Below, piece by piece: positions 34,448-44,466 of a stretch of 64,000 nt of DNA (its first letter is position 1; each line of letters begins with the position of its first letter). Source of the DNA: Desulfotignum sp. (GTDB lineage: Bacteria > Desulfobacterota > Desulfobacteria > Desulfobacterales > Desulfobacteraceae); the NCBI GenBank assembly GCA_011390335.1, contig JAABSO010000009.1, positions 1-64,000 of the forward strand, read 5' to 3'. A program made the position numbers and the translations under genes. The notes beneath the pieces were generated by a model. The model made no database searches, was not told the DNA's origin, and saw only the letters and a program-made list of their open reading frames with translations.

Positions 34448-35164
34448 ATGATCAAAAAAACAGCCGTAGTCCTGTCTTTTACCATGGTGTTTTTTGCTGT
34501 ATCATTTTTTATCAGTGCTTCAACTGTCTATGCCCAAGCGTTTTCAGCAGACATGGTCACTGAAATGGACACCGGCAGTGTCAGCGGGAAACTGTATGTC
34601 AAGAACAATCAGGTAAACCGCAATGAAATGATGGGCATGATCACCATCATGAACCACCCCCATGTGTATCAGGTGTTCACAAATACAAAAAAATACCATG
34701 TGACCGATGTAACAGAACTTGAAAAAGACAACCCCATGGCCGGGGCTGTGGATTTTGACGTCTGGGCAAAAGAAAACAACATGAAAAAAACCGGCACGGA
34801 AACTGTTGAAGGGTTTGCATGTGATATTTATGAAGGGGCCATCATCCTTGATAAAGAAACCGGACAGACCGCTCCCATGAAATTCTGGCTGTCCGGAAAG
34901 CTGCAGTATCCCATCAAGACCCAGAGTGTCATGCCCCCGCCGGTGGGCAGGGTTACCACCCATCTCAAGAACATCAAAACCGGTGCACAGCCGGCCCACC
35001 TGTTTGCAGTACCTGACGGGTATACTGAAGCGGCCTCAATGGAGCAGGCCATGGGAATGCCAGATATGGGCCAGTTTTCAGAGGGACAGATGCCCTCTGC
35101 AGAAGAGATGGACGGCATGATGAAACAGATGCAGGAGATGATGAAAAACATGCAACAGGAATAA
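34448..35164 (+). CDS. DUF4412-like exported protein
   Basis: A signal peptide covers residues 1-31 with a VYAQA-type cleavage site. The mature 207 residues are beta-rich (MVTEMDTGSVSGKLYVKNNQ, and FACDIYEGAIIL), as in DUF4412 and lipoprotein-carrier-like beta folds. A Met-rich C-terminal tail (MGMPDMGQ, MMKQMQEMMKNM) could bind copper or other soft metals, but this is only a compositional point. AAAGGAG lies before ATG 34448. It is 16 bases from the Usp gene and probably co-transcribed. Confidence 0.7.
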   Translation: MIKKTAVVLSFTMVFFAVSFFISASTVYAQAFSADMVTEMDTGSVSGKLYVKNNQVNRNEMMGMITIMNHPHVYQVFTNTKKYHVTDVTELEKDNPMAGAVDFDVWAKENNMKKTGTETVEGFACDIYEGAIILDKETGQTAPMKFWLSGKLQYPIKTQSVMPPPVGRVTTHLKNIKTGAQPAHLFAVPDGYTEAASMEQAMGMPDMGQFSEGQMPSAEEMDGMMKQMQEMMKNMQQE

Positions 35165-35180
35165 AACAAGGAGGTCCGTC

Positions 35181-36179
35181 ATGAGAATCATACCAAAAAA
35201 AATCATGTGCGCCATTGATTTCAGCGATTTCACCAACCTGACCCTTTCCTACGGCCAATCCATGGCAAAAGAGTTCGGTGCCAGCCTCACCCTGTGCCAT
35301 GTGGTGTCCAACATGGTGTTGATGTCCTCTGCCGGCCAGGCCTATATCGCCTCGGAAAAAATCGAGGAGGAACGGCGGGAAGATGCCGGCACCCGGCTCG
35401 AAGAACTTGCCGGGACCCTGGATATGGAATGCGACACCATGGTATCCACCGGTCATCCGGCTGATGAAATAGCCAGGCTTGCCGAGTCATCCGGCATCGA
35501 CCTGGTAGTGGCAGCCACCCACGGGGGATCCGGCGTCAAACGGTTCCTGGTGGGGTCAGTGACAGACCGGCTGGTAAAAATCCTGACCTGTCCTGTAATG
35601 GTTCTCCATGGGGATGCAGCGCCGGATGTGTCGCCAGGTGACAAAAAAAAGCTGTTGAACCGGATCCTGGTGGGATGTGATTTTTCACCGGATTCCCGCC
35701 TTGCTTTCCAGTACGGCCTGAGCCTGGCCCAGGAGTTTGAAACAGAACTGTTTCTGGCCCATGTGGTCCGGCCCACGGAACATGTGGAATTTTCCAGTGC
35801 AGATTATATAAAGGTGCAGGAAGGGGATTACCTGGGCTGGAACCGGACGGATTACCTGGGACTCACCAAAAATGCCAATGAACCGGACGGAGAGCGCAAA
35901 GACACCCTGATGCAGCGACTGGAGCGTCAGCTGGCCCACATGGTGCCGGAAGAAAGCCGGCATTGGTGCACCCCGGTCACAGCTGTGCTGGAAGGTGAGC
36001 CCTACAAGGAACTGCTGGACTTTGCCGGAAAAAAAGATGTGGACCTTATCGTTTTAGGGGTCCGGGGCCACAGCCTGCTGGAAAAATTTCTGGTGGGATC
36101 CACCACAGACCGGGTGATCAGCCGGTCTGACTGCCCGGTTCTGGCCGTGCGCCAGAACGGTTCCGACAACAAAAAATAA
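35181..36179 (+). CDS. Tandem universal stress protein (two UspA domains)
   Basis: Two UspA folds in one 332-residue chain. The first spans about residues 1-145 with the nucleotide loop THGGSGVKRFLVGS. The second spans about 155-325 with the complete ATP motif GVRGHSLLEKFLVGS (G-2x-G-9x-GS). Such tandem forms are common in sulfate reducers and respond to starvation or oxidative stress. AAGGAGG precedes ATG 35181, and it follows the DUF4412-like gene closely. Confidence 0.9.
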   Translation: MRIIPKKIMCAIDFSDFTNLTLSYGQSMAKEFGASLTLCHVVSNMVLMSSAGQAYIASEKIEEERREDAGTRLEELAGTLDMECDTMVSTGHPADEIARLAESSGIDLVVAATHGGSGVKRFLVGSVTDRLVKILTCPVMVLHGDAAPDVSPGDKKKLLNRILVGCDFSPDSRLAFQYGLSLAQEFETELFLAHVVRPTEHVEFSSADYIKVQEGDYLGWNRTDYLGLTKNANEPDGERKDTLMQRLERQLAHMVPEESRHWCTPVTAVLEGEPYKELLDFAGKKDVDLIVLGVRGHSLLEKFLVGSTTDRVISRSDCPVLAVRQNGSDNKK

Positions 36180-36272
36180 AAAACCGTGTAATTTTTCTGC
36201 CGGACATGGTATACAACCTTTAAACAACATAACAACAAATGAACATATTTAGATATCTAAAGGAGATATACC

Positions 36273-37337
36273 ATGGCATCATTTACCCCGAACGCACTTC
36301 CCCTGCTCATCGGCAGCCTTCCCATGGAGGACCATGCAAAAGCCCTGGAGCTGGTGTTAGACCATACCCCGGACATCCCTTTGTGGGTGCAGCTGCCTGC
36401 TTTCAAGCAGGAAGGCATGATCCAGCAGTTTCTTCCCGGTCTGCCCGGCCTTACCCAAAAAGAGGGGGCCGCTTTCATCAACACCAAAGGCCCGCAGTTT
36501 GATGAGGCATTTGTCCAATTTTTTGAAGACTATCTTGCCCTGTCAGAACCAACCGCAAATTTTGCCGCTTCCAGATTTGCCTTCACCCCTGAAACCGGAA
36601 AGGGATTTTCCCATTTTCTAAGCACGGTGGACCGGGATCCGGGCAGATTTACCGCCCTCAAAGGACAGGTCACAGGGCCCATCACCTTTTGCACAGCTGT
36701 CAAGGATGAGGCGGACAGAGATATTTTCTACAATGACCAGCTGCGGGATGCGGCAGTGAAACGTCTGGCCATGAATGCCCGGTGGCAGGCAAAAGAGTTT
36801 GCACAGCGCGGCACAACCCCGATTATCTTCCTGGACGAGCCGGCCCTTGCCGGGTTCGGCACCTCCGCTTATATCACCATCACCCGTGCCGATGCCCAGG
36901 CCTGCATTGATGAAATCGCCCAGGAAATCCATGCGGAAAACGGCCTGGCAGGGGTGCATGTGTGCGCCAATACAGAATGGGACCTGCTTTTAGACAGTGC
37001 CATTGACATCATCTCCTTTGATGCCTTTTCCTATTTTGACCGGTTCATCCTGTACCCGAAAGCCATAAAAGCATTTCTGGGGCGGGGCGGCATACTGGCC
37101 TGGGGTATTGTTCCAACAGGTGATGCCCAGCTGATTGCAGAGCAGACCGTTGACGGCCTGGCTGAAAAGCTGGAAGATCAGATCAAACAGGTGACCGGCC
37201 TGGGATTTTCCAGAAACGAAATCCTGTCCCAATCCTTTGTCACCCCCAGCTGCGGCACAGGCTCTCTGGACCTGGCATCAGCCACGCAGGTGCTCACACT
37301 CACACAACAGGTGTCAAAAAAAATCCGCCAGGCCTGA
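36273..37337 (+). CDS. Core methionine-synthase (MetE C-terminal-type) protein
   Basis: A 354-residue TIM barrel equal to the catalytic C-terminal half of MetE. The zinc site is visible: H229 and C231 in GVHVCANTEWD, and C327 in TPSCGTGS. The N-terminal methyltetrahydrofolate-binding half of full MetE is absent. Short core MetE proteins, described as folate-independent methionine synthases (Mes families), take the methyl group from a corrinoid protein and occur in organisms with CO dehydrogenase/acetyl-CoA synthase. CooC in the same window fits this. A methylcobamide-dependent transferase with another acceptor is the alternative. Strong AAAGGAG site before ATG 36273. Confidence 0.78.
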   Translation: MASFTPNALPLLIGSLPMEDHAKALELVLDHTPDIPLWVQLPAFKQEGMIQQFLPGLPGLTQKEGAAFINTKGPQFDEAFVQFFEDYLALSEPTANFAASRFAFTPETGKGFSHFLSTVDRDPGRFTALKGQVTGPITFCTAVKDEADRDIFYNDQLRDAAVKRLAMNARWQAKEFAQRGTTPIIFLDEPALAGFGTSAYITITRADAQACIDEIAQEIHAENGLAGVHVCANTEWDLLLDSAIDIISFDAFSYFDRFILYPKAIKAFLGRGGILAWGIVPTGDAQLIAEQTVDGLAEKLEDQIKQVTGLGFSRNEILSQSFVTPSCGTGSLDLASATQVLTLTQQVSKKIRQA

Positions 37338-37340
37338 CAG

Positions 37341-37378
37341 AAAAAAAGCCGGGCCTGCAAACAGTTGCCAGGCCCGGC
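37341..37378 (-). terminator. Rho-independent terminator of the transglutaminase-like gene
   Basis: GCCGGGCCTG (37348-37357) and CAGGCCCGGC (37369-37378) form a 10-bp stem. On the minus strand it runs directly into seven T residues (37347-37341). It begins right at the stop codon of the leftward gene at 37381. Confidence 0.88.
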
Positions 37379-37380
37379 AG

Positions 37381-38043
37381 TCAGGTGTTTTCTTGGGCAG
37401 CTTCCGCATTGAAATCACCGGTTTTCCGGTCATACGTCTCAAAATACCGGGGATAGGCTTTTTTCATGGCTGCCAGTGCAAGGTCCCAGGGCAGGTCGTC
37501 AAAACTGCCGTGCTCGTTCACATACTCCATGTGCCGGTTGCCGAAATTATCAAAGGGATGAAAAATCGAATCACAGGTCCCGTCAAATTCCAGGGGCTTG
37601 ACATGAAACGATTCGCACAGACCCAGGTTGAATGCCGGGGTGGCCTTGACCCATTTGCCGTTAAGAAACACCTCCGTGAACCCGTGCCAGACGAACAGGT
37701 CGGTTTCCATCAATGCTTTCAGCCGCGCGGTGTTCAAATGATTTTTTACATCGGCAAACCCCAGCCGGGCCGGGATATCCCGGCTTCGAAGACAGGCGGT
37801 CAGCAGCACGGCCTTGGCCACGCAGTACCCCTCCTTTTTTGCCAGCACGGAACTGGCTTTCAGGGCCTGCCGGTCCGGTTCGATGCTGTAAGGATTGTAC
37901 CGGATCAAATCCCGCACGGCATAATACAGGCTGACCGCCCGGTCCAGGTCGGATTCGCCCTCTTTCGCATGCTGTTTTGAAAACGCGATGATATCGGGAT
38001 GGTCCTTGTCGATAAAATAGGTGGCGGCCAGACAGGCGGACAT
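37381..38043 (-). CDS. Transglutaminase-like cysteine protease-fold protein
   Basis: The transglutaminase core is seen from C74 in KKEGYCVAKAVLL and H120 in FVWHGFTEVFL. The third residue, usually Asp in a DPT-type segment, is not obvious: the equivalent stretch here reads KATPAFN. ATG 38043 with AAAAGGA upstream gives 220 residues; the longer start at 38115 is unsupported. No signal peptide, so cytoplasmic. It may be a peptidase or a non-catalytic relative. Strong terminator downstream at 37341. Confidence 0.75.
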   Translation of the reverse strand: MSACLAATYFIDKDHPDIIAFSKQHAKEGESDLDRAVSLYYAVRDLIRYNPYSIEPDRQALKASSVLAKKEGYCVAKAVLLTACLRSRDIPARLGFADVKNHLNTARLKALMETDLFVWHGFTEVFLNGKWVKATPAFNLGLCESFHVKPLEFDGTCDSIFHPFDNFGNRHMEYVNEHGSFDDLPWDLALAAMKKAYPRYFETYDRKTGDFNAEAAQENT

Positions 38044-38213
38044 AGGTAATCCTTTTCCAGGGCATTGATATCTTTTTTCCCCTTGTGTATACCCCATGAA
38101 ACTGCAAAAAATCAATGCCCGTTTTTTCCGGATAACCCAAAAACATCCCCAACATATTTATCCCGGCTGGCTGAATCTTTTTTTGGACCATCCATCCCTG
38201 TTCCTGTAACCCG

Positions 38214-39452
38214 CTATCTGTTTAACGGTTCCAGCAGGGCTTTCACAAGGGTTTCCAGCCGGTGTGCCGGATCGATGGCACGGCCCGTGTGCCGGGCTGC
38301 CTGGCGGATACGCTCACTGGTGAGACAGTGTGCCAGTGCATGGGATAAGCGCTCTCTGGTAAGTTGAGACAGCGGAATGGGTGCAGGCCCCAGGCCGGAC
38401 AGAAATATCCTCCGACCGTGATAATGCTGGTCCAGGATATGAGGCACAATGACCTGGGGAACCCCGGCAGCCGCTGCCGCGGCCGTGGTGCCGGCACCCC
38501 CGTGGTGTATAACTGCCGCCATTCTGGGAAACAATGCCCGGTGGGAATAATTCCCGATAAAAAACAGATCCCTGCCCGCAGAGTATTTTGCAGATGTTTT
38601 TCCGGGGTGCCTGATAATGATCCGCCGGCCTAAAGTCTTTACCGCCTGTACCAGCAGGGGAATGGTGTTTTTCTGACCTTTGGGGGGCATGCTTCCAAAC
38701 CCGGCATAAACCGGTTTTTCACCGCTCTCCAGAAACCGTTCCAGGTCCGGATTGGGCGGTTCCAAAAGGTCCAGGTGGGGATACCCGGTCTGAATCACGG
38801 TTTTCTGAACATCCGGCGGCACGGCAGCGATTTCCCTGTCACCTGCCACAATGGGTTGATGCCCCAGAATATGGTCCCAGGCACTGGGGACAGGTGCCAG
38901 CCCCTGGCGTTTCCGGTACCGATTGATCAACAGGGCAACGCTGCACCTGTCCAGGATACCGGCCATTGTCCAGGTCAGGCGGTTCACCTGGAGCGGCAGG
39001 GTCTGGGTCTGGATGGGTAAAAACGGGTGATATGCCGAGGGAAGCACCTGGGGGGTGAAGGCGATATACCGGTAAGGAATGCCCTGGGCTTCGGCGGCCG
39101 ACGACAGCCCGAACATCAGCGAGGAGCCTATCACCAGGTCTGCGGATGCAATGATTTGCGGCAGGTGTTTCAACTGCCATGCCAGTTCCTGCATCACAAA
39201 CCGGACAAAGGACAGACCGGAATAAAGGCTGACCGGCCGGTCAAAGGTGTTGATAAACGCTGACACATCCCGGCCCCCCCCCAGATACGGGCATCCCAGG
39301 TTCTGGGCCCATGCCGCATTTTCAGGGGGACCCACAAGCTGCACCTTGTGACCTGCAGACTGCAGCGCCAGGGTGATGGCGATCATGGGCTGGACATCCC
39401 CCCGGGACCCGCAGGTGGCAAGAATGATTTTTTTACCCCAGTGGCTATTCAA
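38214..39452 (-). CDS. GT1-family glycosyltransferase (sterol-glucosyltransferase-like)
   Basis: The N-terminal acceptor domain opens with ATCGSRGDVQPMIAITLAL, typical of UGT80/MGT-like enzymes. The C-terminal nucleotide-sugar-binding domain has FGSMP near residue 251 and the signature VIHHGGAGTTAAA, followed by VPHILDQHYHGRRI. The 412 residues are a normal length. The start is probably TTG 39452, as no ATG lies near the conserved N-terminus, and the Shine-Dalgarno is poor. It follows the 143-aa gene by 16 bases. A lipid or secondary-metabolite acceptor is plausible but not shown. Confidence 0.85.
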   Translation of the reverse strand: MNSHWGKKIILATCGSRGDVQPMIAITLALQSAGHKVQLVGPPENAAWAQNLGCPYLGGGRDVSAFINTFDRPVSLYSGLSFVRFVMQELAWQLKHLPQIIASADLVIGSSLMFGLSSAAEAQGIPYRYIAFTPQVLPSAYHPFLPIQTQTLPLQVNRLTWTMAGILDRCSVALLINRYRKRQGLAPVPSAWDHILGHQPIVAGDREIAAVPPDVQKTVIQTGYPHLDLLEPPNPDLERFLESGEKPVYAGFGSMPPKGQKNTIPLLVQAVKTLGRRIIIRHPGKTSAKYSAGRDLFFIGNYSHRALFPRMAAVIHHGGAGTTAAAAAAGVPQVIVPHILDQHYHGRRIFLSGLGPAPIPLSQLTRERLSHALAHCLTSERIRQAARHTGRAIDPAHRLETLVKALLEPLNR

Positions 39453-39468
39453 AATTTGCTACGGACCG

Positions 39469-39900
39469 CTAATTTGCATGTAATTGTTTAACTACTTCAG
39501 CATCTGAGCTGTCACCGTGAATATTTTGGGAAATGATTTTGTTGGTGATCTCCTCAAGGTAGGATTGAAGGACCGTGTCCAGTTCCACAAATTCCGGCCA
39601 CAGCGTTTCATCCACAAAAGTTTTGGAGACATTTGCCATGACTGTGGTGTATCTTTGCCGGTAATATCTGAACGGCTTGATGTCATACCGCCTGAGAAGC
39701 GCAACAAACAGTTTCTTTGACCACATATTAGTCAAGGTGAATTTATATTCAATCGGGGGGTCTTGTTTGTGAATCTCTTTTAACCGATTTTTTATTCTCT
39801 CCAGGGCATTTCCGGCCGCTTCCTTTTCACCCTCTGTGGTTGCACCTGAATACAGCGCCTCAATCAATTTAAGTTTTTCAGCCAGCCTTGTTTCGTTCAT
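39469..39900 (-). CDS. DUF2786-like hypothetical protein
   Basis: The first 45 residues (LKLIEALYSGATTEGEKEAA, then NALERIK) resemble the DUF2786 helical hairpin. The rest (residues 50-143) is a conserved-looking mixed region with YKFTLTNMWSKKLFVALLRR and many aromatic residues. AAGGA lies before ATG 39900. Proteins of this type are frequent in mobile or plasmid DNA, but function is unknown. Downstream is the glycosyltransferase; upstream is a degraded region. Confidence 0.65.
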   Translation of the reverse strand: MNETRLAEKLKLIEALYSGATTEGEKEAAGNALERIKNRLKEIHKQDPPIEYKFTLTNMWSKKLFVALLRRYDIKPFRYYRQRYTTVMANVSKTFVDETLWPEFVELDTVLQSYLEEITNKIISQNIHGDSSDAEVVKQLHAN

Positions 39901-39909
39901 TATATATCC

Positions 39910-40290
39910 TTATTGTTCAGTTTTTAAATCAGCAGATGCTTCCCATTTTTCAATGGCCTGCAGCAGCTGCTGCTTCAAAATGTCCCGGGCCGGCACCGAC
40001 TGTTCAAACACCTCCTGCGCCCGGTAAAATTCCAGTGCCCGAATGTACCGTCCCCCGGAGCATGGAAAAACCCGGAAGGGAAGCCGCCATAAGACCAAGA
40101 AACCGGCACCTGGACCAGACATTTTCAGACATGGGACAGTTCCATGCGTAAAAGATCTGCGTTCGACATTATGGCCCCACCACACTTCCGGATCTTTTCC
40201 AAACCCTTCAGAACAAAGGTTGCTGCCACGTATTCTTCACCAGTGATCCTCACTATATGTCTTCTTTCATCATGCCACTGTTTTAAATTT
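39910..40290 (-). pseudogene. Degraded leftward coding remnants
   Basis: Two coding-like stretches on the minus strand lie in different frames. One, about 40290-40140, reads ITGEEYVAATFVLKGLEKIR and about 20 more residues to a stop. The second, ending at 39910, gives RYIRALEFYRAQEVFEQSVP and continues to a stop 10 bases before the DUF2786-like gene. Neither has a convincing start. Between them the frame appears broken. They may be pieces of one or two genes once linked to the DUF2786-like gene. Confidence 0.35.
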
Positions 40291-40697
40291 TATCCGACCC
40301 GTCAAAATTCAAAAGCAATTGTTTGGTATCAGCATTTCAAAAATCTGTAAAGATGTTTCAGGATGCAGTGTGCTTATAGATGCGGCAGAAAAGGGAAAAG
40401 ATTGGCGAATTGATCGCTGTATTGAAGGGAGCCGGTATTATAAGCCGCAAATTAATGGCCATGGATCGAAACAGAATGCAGTCAGCTTCCCCGCTGTATG
40501 AATTCAATCCCTGTGTTTATGGTGAGAAACCCGATCTTGAATACAGGCCTGGTTGGGACAAGTCTGCTCCCTCACCATTCTTGAGTCGTAGCTGCGGCAA
40601 CAAGGGCGACGTCTAACTTGTCGGTCAACCGGACCCGCTACGTTACAAATTTATCCTGCCCAAGGATTATCAAATTTCAGAAAATTTCCATAGTCAT
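40291..40697. other. Intergenic region, no reliable gene
   Basis: A 78-codon open frame (40380-40616, plus strand) lies here, but it has no ribosome binding site and no family I know. The last 60 bases are open in frame with the kinase pseudogene at 40698, so it may include further decayed kinase sequence. Confidence 0.35.
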
Positions 40698-42839
40698 TTG
40701 TTTTGGGATACCATTACCATTCAAAACCTGCTAATCTCGGTTGGGACAGAGATAATTGGGGCAAGTATGGTTGGATGTTTGAAAAAAGTGAATTTCCCCC
40801 GGTTCAAGTCCATTGGTGAAATTCTTGGTGTTGAGTTTGAAATGGTCAAGAAAAACGGAGACCTTATTCTGGCTTCTTTTACCGGGAAGATAAGCAGGGA
40901 TGGAAAAGGCAATTTTCAGCAAACCCACTGTATATTTCATGATATCACCGCACACAAACAAGCCGAGGGAGAATTGAAACGGATTGAATGGATGCTGTCC
41001 AAGAAGCCGATTTCGAACGTCGAAGCCCAGACAGAGAATCACGATCAGGGGTATGGCGACCTGACCGAATTGAATCGTGATGGCATTATCCTGAAATCCA
41101 TCGGTCACGAACGTCTGAAAAACTTTGCCAACGACTACCTGGAATTGCTCGGGACTTCCTCCGCGATCTATGAGGTAAACGGCGACTATGCTTTCGGGAT
41201 TTTTGCTTCGGGCTGGTGCCGAATGATGGACAGCGCCTCACGTAAACTTTGCAACTCCCTTGACAATGTTGAAGCGCTCAATTCCGGTCGGTGGTTGTGT
41301 CATGAATCCTGCTGGGTTGACTGCTCCAAAGAGGCCATTGCCAAGCGCACGCAGGTGGACATCGCATGCACTGGCGGCATTCGATTGTACGCCGTGCCCA
41401 TTTTTGCCGGCGGGAATGTTATTGGAACGATCAACTTCGGGTACGGAGATCCGCCGAAAGATCCTGAAAAACTCAAGATGCTGGCTGATATCTATCATCT
41501 CAACCACGACGACCTTATCCGCGAGGCCAGGGCGTATGATTCCCGCCCTCCCTATATTATTGAGATGGCAAAAAAATGTCTCAACAGCACAGCCACGCTT
41601 ATCGGTTCAATGGTTGAGACAAAGCAAGCCATGGAGGCCCTGCGGGAAAGCGAAAATCAGATCAGCAGTATCTTCAGAAGTGCACCCGTCGGTATTGGGT
41701 CGGTTGTCAACCGGGTGCTGATCAAAGTCAACAACCGCCTGTGCGAGATGACGGGATATGATGAAACAGATCTGATCGGACACAGTTCCCGGATACTGTA
41801 TCCCAGTGATGAAGATTTTGACTTTGTGGGCCGGGTAAAATATGCCCATATAGCTGACCACGGCACGGGCATAGTGGAAACCCGCTGGCAGAAACAAGAC
41901 GGCACCATCATGGATATTCTTCTCAGCTCTACACCAGTGGACATGCAGAACCAGTCAAAAGGGGTGACCTTCACCGCCCTGGACATCACAGAGCGCAAAC
42001 AGGCTGAAAAAGAGTTGAAGCTGGCCCATGAAAGAATACTAGCGATTCTGGACAGTATTGACTCAACCGTTTATGTGGCAAACATGGACACCTGTGAAAT
42101 CCTGTTCATGAACAAAAGGATGATAACCGATTTCGGCGGGGATAAAACCGGTGCCATCTGCTACAGTGCCTTCAGGAAAAATTCAAAACCCTGCGAATGC
42201 TGTACAAATGATCAGCTGGTCGACAAACACGGAAACCCGGCAGGTGTCCGTATCTGGAATGACAAGAACCCTGTCACAGGCAGATATCATATCAATTACG
42301 ACCTGAAAGAAATTCAAACCGCAGCGACGCGTTCGGCTGATATCACAAAGCAGCTGCTGGCTTTTGCCAGAAAACAGACTATCTCCCCCAGACAACTGGA
42401 TTTGAATAATACTGTGGAGAGTATGCTCAATATGCTGCACCGGCTCATCGGAGAAGACATCGATCTGATATGGCAGGCAGCAGACCAAATGTGGCCCGTG
42501 AAAATGGACCCGTCCCAGATCGACCAGATCCTTGCCAATCTGTGTGTCAATGCCCGGGATGCCATTTCGGGCGTGGGCAAACTCACCATCGAAACCGGAA
42601 CAAAAACCTTTGATGAGGAAAGTATACGCCAGAACCCGGATGTCATTCCCGGTGATTTTGTGCTGCTGGCGGTCACTGACGATGGATGCGGCATGGATAA
42701 GGATACCCTGGACAATCTGTTCGAGCCGTTTTTCACCACCAAGGAGGTGGGAAAAGGCAAAAAACCATTTTCAATGGCCGAGCTTGCAGAAAAGCTGCGG
42801 GAGGTTTTGAATACGGCCTCGGATAAAGCCCAAGGATAG
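40698..42839 (+). pseudogene. Decayed PAS-PocR histidine kinase with two internal in-frame deletions
   Basis: The frame is open for 713 codons from TTG 40698 (first ATG 40767) but the protein cannot signal normally. In order: the back half of a PAS domain, a PocR-type sensory domain (about residues 135-290), two PAS domains, and then the sequence jumps from PAS (GRYHINY) directly to [19 protein letters not shown] of the kinase. The H-box (AHDFNN) that carries the phospho-acceptor His is missing. A second jump at about 42756-42765 leads from [13 protein letters not shown] to KPFSMAELAEKL, removing the G2/ATP-lid end and nearly all of a receiver domain. The kinase at 50665 keeps both missing parts, with closely similar flanks. 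The 5' end is also truncated. Confidence 0.75.
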
Positions 42840-42978
42840 TCTGATGGTTGATTATGATCCGACAGGGTTGTCATACAGTGGCAGGAAGCCGCTGGCGGCA
42901 GAGCAAAGGCGGATTCCGTTGATTGACCGGCCTGATCTTTCCGGCATCGTTTCAGCCGTGATGGCATAAGGGGGTGAC

Positions 42979-44163
42979 ATGACACCGGCACCGAACCAGA
43001 CAATCAGCAAATTCCCCTATCTGGCCGTGGTTTTTCTGACCGCCATCTTTTTTCTGAATTTTATCATCCGCATCATCATCTCTCCGCTCATGCCCACTAT
43101 CCTGGAGGACATGGGGCTGACCCCGGACCAGGCCGGGTCATTTTTTCTGGTGTCCGCATCCGGGTACTGCGTGGCCCTTCTTTGCTCCGGGTTTGTATCG
43201 TCGCGGTTCCTGCATGTCAAAACCATCGTTTTTTCCGCCATTGCCACAGGGTTGATGATGGTTCTGACCGGGCTGTCCCACAATCTGACCCTCATGCGGT
43301 GGACTATTTTTGCCGCTGGCATGGCTGCCGGGCTGTACCTGCCGTCAGGCATCGCCATCCTCACCACCACTGTTGCTGAAAAAAACTGGGGAAAAGCCAT
43401 GGGGATCCACGAGCTGGCCCCCAACATGAGTTTTCTGCTGGCCCCGGTCCTTTGCGAGGTCCTGCTGTTGTGGATGACCTGGCGTCAGGTGCTGTTTTGT
43501 GTGGGGGCCGCCTCCATCTTGATGGGATTGTCTTTTCTGCGGTTTTCCCGGATCCGGGATTTTGCCGGAAAAGCCCCGAATTTCAAAGCGTTTGCTCCTC
43601 TGGCCGCCACTCCGTCCTTCTGGTGCATGATGCTGCTGTTCAGCTTAGGGGTGTCCGGGACCCTGGGGATCTACGCCATGCTGCCCCTGTTTTTAGTAAA
43701 CGAACATGGCATGGCCCAGGCCCAGGCCAACACCCTGATCACCCTGTCCCGGGTGGCCACGCTGCCCATGCCCCTGGTGATCGGTTGGATTTCCGACCGT
43801 TTCGGCCTGAAGCCGGTACTGGCCACCGTGCTGGCGGTGAATGGCATGCTGGTGTTCGGCATCGGCGTGTCCAATGGATCTCTTCTGCAGGTATGGGTGT
43901 TCTGTCAGCCCGTGGTGGCGGTGTGTTTTTTCCCGCCCGCATTTGCTGCATTGTCCCATATCGGCTCTGAAAAGATGCGCAGCGTGGCGGTGTCATTTAC
44001 CATACCGGCAGCCTTTCTGGCAGGCGGCGGCTTGGTGCCCAATCTTATCGGTCTTCTGGGGGATAAAGGATATTTCGCTGCGGGGTTTATGGCGGCCGGG
44101 GCCCTGGTTCTGGCAGGGGCGGCAGTTCCCTTTTTTCTGACTTTTCACAAACCGGAAAACTAA
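42979..44163 (+). CDS. Major facilitator superfamily transporter
   Basis: A 394-residue inner-membrane protein with about 12 hydrophobic segments in two halves. Between TM2 and TM3 the short loop reads SSRFLHVKT, and the equivalent in the second half is GWISDRFGLKP, the conserved MFS loop motif. GGGGGTGAC sits before ATG 42979. It begins 140 bases after the kinase pseudogene, with no adjacent regulator. The substrate is unknown; carboxylate or drug transport are both possible. Confidence 0.85.
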   Translation: MTPAPNQTISKFPYLAVVFLTAIFFLNFIIRIIISPLMPTILEDMGLTPDQAGSFFLVSASGYCVALLCSGFVSSRFLHVKTIVFSAIATGLMMVLTGLSHNLTLMRWTIFAAGMAAGLYLPSGIAILTTTVAEKNWGKAMGIHELAPNMSFLLAPVLCEVLLLWMTWRQVLFCVGAASILMGLSFLRFSRIRDFAGKAPNFKAFAPLAATPSFWCMMLLFSLGVSGTLGIYAMLPLFLVNEHGMAQAQANTLITLSRVATLPMPLVIGWISDRFGLKPVLATVLAVNGMLVFGIGVSNGSLLQVWVFCQPVVAVCFFPPAFAALSHIGSEKMRSVAVSFTIPAAFLAGGGLVPNLIGLLGDKGYFAAGFMAAGALVLAGAAVPFFLTFHKPEN

Positions 44164-44466
44164 ATCCCAAAAATACCCGGACCGGCATCCCTGAAAACCT
44201 ATCGAACCAGGTTCAGTCAGGAGCAGGTCGTGCCCCACCGGATCACTTTCAACTCCCCACCTGGAAGTGTATAGCCAGGATGGCAGCCCGGCTTTTTTGC
44301 CGGCACTCCAAATCCGACCGATTCACTGGATATCATACATTTTTCCTGCTCAAGGATAATCCAATACTGGAAATTTCTCAAAGGCATTTGAAGAAGGATA
44401 CCAATCCAATAAAAAAAATGATACTGTTTACGGGTATTATTTGACCCATTGAAAAGGAAGGTGCAT
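44164..44466. other. Intergenic region
   Basis: About 300 bases without a convincing gene. A GC-rich hairpin, CCGGC-T6-GCCGG, lies near 44293-44311. The stretch 44330-44420 has loose similarity to the sequence just before the kinase pseudogene at 40650-40730 (shared CCTGC-C-CAAGGAT and GGATACCA strings), possibly a duplicated upstream region. Confidence 0.3.
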
